From Planctomycetaceae bacterium (GTDB lineage: Bacteria; Planctomycetota; Planctomycetia; Pirellulales; UBA1268): 17,556 nt of DNA. Both the position numbers and the translations under genes were made by a program. Each line of letters starts with the position of its first letter. Within the stretch, counting starts at the first letter, position 1. This document shows, piece after piece, positions 14,642 through 17,556 of the stretch. Location of the stretch: assembly GCA_947453125.1 (NCBI GenBank), contig CANGGC010000006.1, positions 1-17,556 on the forward strand. Direction: 5' to 3'. The notes beneath the pieces were generated by a model that was given only the letters and a program-made list of their open reading frames with translations, did not search any database and was not told where the DNA came from.

Positions 14642-15946
14642 TCACTTGGCGGCGGGGCGGGGCGTCTTGCGCACCATCTCGAGGAGATTGTCGATGAGGA
14701 TCGTCCCGGTGCGCTCGCCGAGCGACACGCGCGAGACGTACTGGTAGCGCGGGAAGGCGAGGAAATCGACCTCGGTGAGGATGTAGCCGAAGGCGTCGTT
14801 GGTGAGCCCGAAGAGGAAGGTGTGGTCGCCGGTCTTCCGCTTGAGGAAAGCGCCGATGTTGGGGAGGGCTTCCCCGGGAATCGTGAGGATCCGTGCCTTG
14901 CCCACGTCGATCATCGCGAGTCGGGCCGTGATCGTGCGCGTCGCCTTGTCGTGGGCGTAGTTCAGCGGCGAGAGGGTGACGACGGCCCACAGGTCGTCCG
15001 ACTCCACCGGGAAGGACACGTCGCGGGACGTTGCCGCCACGGCCGGGGCCGCGTCGGTTTCCGCTCCAGCCACGATCCGCAGCGCCTCATCCGCCATCGT
15101 GTGGCCGATTCGCTCGCACTCCTCCCAGGTGCCGATGTCCTTCCAGGTTCCGCGGACCGGATCGGTAGGAGTGTCGAGGTCGCGGTTGTCGGCGGTGATC
15201 ATCCCCCCCTGGGCGCCGTTGATGAACACCGCCAATCCTCCCCCCCGCTCCTCGATCCGCGTGCACAGCGGCCCGATGCAGTCGGGGGAGAGGATGCCCC
15301 GCTTGTTGCCGAGCACCTCGGGATGGATCGCGTAGTTGACGAGCGTGGCAATCGGCTTGCCGTCGAGCGCGGTTGCCTGGATGACCCCCATCCGCCGGTC
15401 GTAGAGATCGGGAGCGTAGTAGTTGAAGGCGATCTTCCCCTGGGCTTCCGCCGTAGCGACGCGGAGCGACGCCGGCCGGAGGGCATCGAGGGCTTCGTTG
15501 ACCGCCTCGGCCGTCGTTCGGACGACATCATCCATCCATTCGAGGTTGCCGGTGTGTCCCCCCGTTCCATCGGGGAAGGCATAGCAATCGGGGGCGCTGT
15601 GGGTGTGGGTGGCGGCGATGAGAATCTGCTGTGGCGGCAGGCGTGGCACGAGGGCCCGCACCCGGTCACCGAGCACGGCCGGGAAGCCGAGGGCGTCGAT
15701 GCCGACGATCGCCACCGTCGTGTCGGCGTCGGCCACGACGAGGACCCGCGCGGTGAGGTCGCCGCGCTTCTCGGTGACAGGCTGGGCCGGCCCCATCCCT
15801 CCCGACACCGGCAGGAGCGGCTCAGGGGTGATCACCCGCAGCGCGGCGCCGGCCCGGAAATCGGCGGCGAAGGCCGTTTCGCCGCTGATGCCGAGTGCGA
15901 TCAAACACCAGATGGGCCAAAGACGCGCCAACAGGCGATCACGCAT
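14642..15946 (-). CDS. Neutral/alkaline ceramidase N-terminal-domain-like exported metal hydrolase
   Basis: The protein has 434 residues with a signal peptide (LLARLWPIWCLIALGISGETAFAA without the first residues, about 5-28). The ceramidase-type catalytic domain follows. AATHTHSAPDC (111-121) carries His114 and His116, and NYAIHPEVLG (204-213) carries His208. FINGAQGG (241-248) is followed by IPGEALPNIGAFLK (356-369) with Glu359 and GLTNDAFGYILT (380-391). These match the zinc-ligand and oxyanion regions of Pseudomonas-type neutral ceramidase, which cleaves the amide bond of ceramides. Full ceramidases are about 650-750 residues with a C-terminal beta-domain that is absent here, so the true substrate may be another amide or ester lipid. 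Many planctomycetes carry such short homologues. AGAGG precedes ATG 15946, and the gene follows the PqaA-type hydrolase by 27 bases, indicating one operon. Confidence 0.82.
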   Translation of the reverse strand: MRDRLLARLWPIWCLIALGISGETAFAADFRAGAALRVITPEPLLPVSGGMGPAQPVTEKRGDLTARVLVVADADTTVAIVGIDALGFPAVLGDRVRALVPRLPPQQILIAATHTHSAPDCYAFPDGTGGHTGNLEWMDDVVRTTAEAVNEALDALRPASLRVATAEAQGKIAFNYYAPDLYDRRMGVIQATALDGKPIATLVNYAIHPEVLGNKRGILSPDCIGPLCTRIEERGGGLAVFINGAQGGMITADNRDLDTPTDPVRGTWKDIGTWEECERIGHTMADEALRIVAGAETDAAPAVAATSRDVSFPVESDDLWAVVTLSPLNYAHDKATRTITARLAMIDVGKARILTIPGEALPNIGAFLKRKTGDHTFLFGLTNDAFGYILTEVDFLAFPRYQYVSRVSLGERTGTILIDNLLEMVRKTPRPAAK

Positions 15947-15973
15947 CGGATCCTCTTTGGGGCTGTCAGAAAG

Positions 15974-17374
15974 TCACTTCGCCGCCGCCGGCAGGTCCCC
16001 TTCGTAGGGGAGCGTCTTCGGGTCGAAGCCGGCGTGTGGGAGCGTGTCGGGGGTGATGCGGACGGCGGTCGACTGCCTGAAGGGGAACGCGCCGCCGGTG
16101 GCATACTCCAATTCGATGAAGGCCGCCGTCCAGCCCTTGGCCTCGGCCTTCGGTCTCCCGATCCAGCTCCCGTCCTTCTCCGCCTTGAGGACCGTCGGCT
16201 TGTAGGCCTTGCCGAGCGTTGCCAGACGGAAGTCGCGGGCGTCGGGGTTGTGGGCCTGCCAGAGGACGACGTTCGTCGGCTTCTCGTCGCTGGTGACGCG
16301 GATCGAGCCGTCATCCTCGAACGTCCAGGTGGCGTTGGGACGCGACCGGCCGTCGATGATCATCTGGTAAAAAGCGATGAGGCTCATGACCGAACTGGGG
16401 TTCTTTTCGACGCCATGATCGGTGTTGGGGACGTAGTAGAGGTGCTTTTCTCCGGCAAGGTCGTCGTAGTAGAAGCGCGACGAGTCGGGGACGAAAAACT
16501 GATCGCCGCTGCCGTTGACGATGAATTTCGGGAGCGTGAGCCTGTCGAGGTAAGAGTGGGGATCCTCAATGGAATGGAGATCCTGCATCCGTTCGTGTTC
16601 GGGGTTCTGGACGATGCCGTGGTGGACGTAGTCGCCAAGCGCCCTCGACCAGAATCCGTAGGTCGCGCCGTGGTGCATCAACTGCTCGTCGAGATTGAGG
16701 ACGTCGATCACGATCGGCATGATCGCCTCGACGCGATCGTCGGTGGCGCCGGTCATCCAGGTCGTCCAGCCGCGCTTCGATCCGCCGGCGACGACGAATT
16801 TCTCCACCGGAATGCCCTGCTGCTTGGACCATTCCTGAACGCAGTCCATCGCCTTGACGACACTCTTCACCATCGGCAGCCGGGGGAGCCAGGTGGCGTC
16901 GCCGGTGTCGAGGAACTTGTCCCAGCAATAGGCGATGAGGTCGTCCTCCTTGCGGGGGGTGCCGTCACCGTGGAACACGATCGGCTGATTGGGGATCTGC
17001 TTCAACTCGACGACGATGCTGCCGGTGGCCGCCGCGATCGTCGAGACGACAGCGCCGGGGCCGTCCGGCACCGTGTCGCCGTCATTGCCCCCGCCGGAGA
17101 TCAACAGAAAGCACTTGTCGGTTTTGAGCTCCTCCGGTCGGGCGATGATCAGCCAGTGCTCCCACGTCTGTCGGCTGACTTCGTCGGGAGCCCGCCACGA
17201 CTGGCTCGTGAGCTTGATGACGGTCGTCCCCGCCTTGCCGTCTCCCTTCACCACCTCCCAGCTGAAGGCTCCGTCGTCGTCGTCGAGGTAGTCGTCGATC
17301 GGCAATTCGACCGTCGCACCCGCCGGGGGAGCGGCGATCAGGCGGGGGGGCCGAAGAGGAGCGCTGACGACCAT
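15974..17374 (-). CDS. PhoPQ-activated pathogenicity-related (PqaA-type) alpha/beta hydrolase, apparent N-terminal frameshift
   Basis: From ATG 17374 the frame encodes 466 residues of the PqaA family, which are periplasmic or secreted alpha/beta hydrolases of unknown substrate. A catalytic triad is visible: Ser199 in AGGSKRGWT, Asp291 in NGSGDQFF and His320 in NTDHG. FLLISGGGNDGD (89-100) is the usual first-strand/oxyanion region and DYVHHGIVQNPEH is also typical. Mature sequence begins near AAPPAGATVELPIDDYL. The N-terminus is odd. This frame gives no signal peptide, whereas the neighbouring frame from ATG 17418 encodes an excellent one and joins the mature frame if one C is added to the C7 run (minus strand) at 17344-17350. 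The upstream in-frame start at 17488 only adds Arg/Pro-rich sequence that overlaps the preceding gene. Either the gene is frameshifted, or the homopolymer was misread. Confidence 0.85.
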   Translation of the reverse strand: MVVSAPLRPPRLIAAPPAGATVELPIDDYLDDDDGAFSWEVVKGDGKAGTTVIKLTSQSWRAPDEVSRQTWEHWLIIARPEELKTDKCFLLISGGGNDGDTVPDGPGAVVSTIAAATGSIVVELKQIPNQPIVFHGDGTPRKEDDLIAYCWDKFLDTGDATWLPRLPMVKSVVKAMDCVQEWSKQQGIPVEKFVVAGGSKRGWTTWMTGATDDRVEAIMPIVIDVLNLDEQLMHHGATYGFWSRALGDYVHHGIVQNPEHERMQDLHSIEDPHSYLDRLTLPKFIVNGSGDQFFVPDSSRFYYDDLAGEKHLYYVPNTDHGVEKNPSSVMSLIAFYQMIIDGRSRPNATWTFEDDGSIRVTSDEKPTNVVLWQAHNPDARDFRLATLGKAYKPTVLKAEKDGSWIGRPKAEAKGWTAAFIELEYATGGAFPFRQSTAVRITPDTLPHAGFDPKTLPYEGDLPAAAK

Positions 17375-17418
17375 GCTGCGATCGTGGCGGCGACGTGGAG
17401 CCCGGAGCGGGAAAGCAT
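17351..17418 (-). other. Out-of-frame signal peptide belonging to the PqaA-type hydrolase
   Basis: ATG 17418 opens MLSRSGLHVAATIAAWSSAL, then LFGPPA and a TGA just past the C7 run. This is a positively charged n-region, a hydrophobic core and a small-residue c-region, a standard Sec signal. One extra C in the run fuses it to RLIAAPPAGATVELP of the hydrolase without a stop. It lies 41 bases after the stop of the upstream gene, the normal spacing for this operon, so it is almost certainly the true N-terminus. Confidence 0.6.
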
Positions 17419-17459
17419 GATGTGGATCCGGAAGGGTGGGAGGGGATGCCTGCGGTGGG

Positions 17460-17556
17460 TCACTTTGTCGACAGTTCGATCGGCGCAAGTTGCTTCGTGG
17501 CGGGGGTGATCTCGACGGTGGTCGCAGCCTTGTCGGGGGTCACGAACTTTCCTCCA
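17460..17556 (-). CDS. C-terminal fragment of an unidentified protein (partial)
   Basis: A leftward frame enters from the right edge and gives 32 codons, ending KQLAPIELSTK and TGA at 17460-17462. The visible residues (GGKFVTPDKAATTVEITPAT) are rich in Thr/Val/Lys, like an exposed beta-rich domain end. The fragment is too short to assign. It stands 41 bases upstream of the PqaA-type signal-peptide start, so it is probably the preceding gene of the same operon. Confidence 0.5.
   Translation of the reverse strand, partial: GGKFVTPDKAATTVEITPATKQLAPIELSTK

Noticed and set aside
14528..17509. A 993-codon open frame on the + strand opposite the PqaA-type and ceramidase-like genes
   Set aside because: It is codon-aligned with both minus-strand genes, so its stops would need TTA, CTA or TCA codons in them, which are rare at this GC content. 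The translation is Arg/Gly/Asp-rich with no recognisable domain.

Overview
This 17.6 kb window is GC-rich and gene-dense, and looks chromosomal. Its families point to a planctomycete, probably Pirellulales-like. There is a PSCyt1-DUF1549-DUF1553 protein (planctomycete cytochrome plus PSD1 domains) beside a DUF1501 protein, a second DUF1501 protein, a CotH protein with an EF-hand and Gly/Pro-rich loops, a PhoPQ-activated-type hydrolase and a ceramidase-like hydrolase. Most products carry Sec or twin-arginine signals or membrane segments, so this is largely an envelope and exported-protein region. No RNA gene, CRISPR array, insertion sequence, phage gene or plasmid gene was seen.

Layout. (1) Positions 2-94 (+) hold the C-terminus of an outer-membrane-type beta-barrel protein cut by the window edge. 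(2) Positions 114-6420 (-) form a likely operon, read right to left: PSCyt1/PSD1 protein, DUF1501 protein, exported staphylococcal-nuclease-like protein, then a ketoacyl-synthase homologue whose catalytic Cys is Asp. (3) Positions 6555-7601 (-) hold an R. etli-type (asparaginase II family) L-asparaginase. (4) Divergently, 7733-11082 (+) encodes a second DUF1501 protein overlapping by ATGA with a TMTC-like GT-C membrane glycosyltransferase plus TPR protein. (5) Positions 11098-13371 (-) encode CotH followed by a DUF4956 membrane protein. (6) Positions 13545-14588 (+) encode a CAX-type cation/proton exchanger. (7) Positions 14642-17556 (-) encode the tail of an unknown protein, a PqaA-type alpha/beta hydrolase with an apparent frameshift between signal peptide and mature protein, and a ceramidase-like metal hydrolase.

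How the genes may work together. The PSCyt1/DUF1501/nuclease group and the PqaA/ceramidase pair look like small exported degradative modules. CotH plus DUF4956 resembles a recurrent module that elsewhere includes a VTC-type polyphosphate polymerase domain, but no VTC gene lies in this window. The TMTC-TPR protein suggests surface protein glycosylation and is translationally coupled to an exported DUF1501 protein.

Most worth a second look: the Cys-less ketoacyl synthase, the homopolymer frameshift in the hydrolase, the 11-G tract inside the TMTC-TPR gene, the CotH-DUF4956 pair, and a roughly four- to five-fold excess of GATC in the two stretches counted by hand. Start codons are chosen by eye. 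No database search was possible, so family calls rest on recognised motifs.
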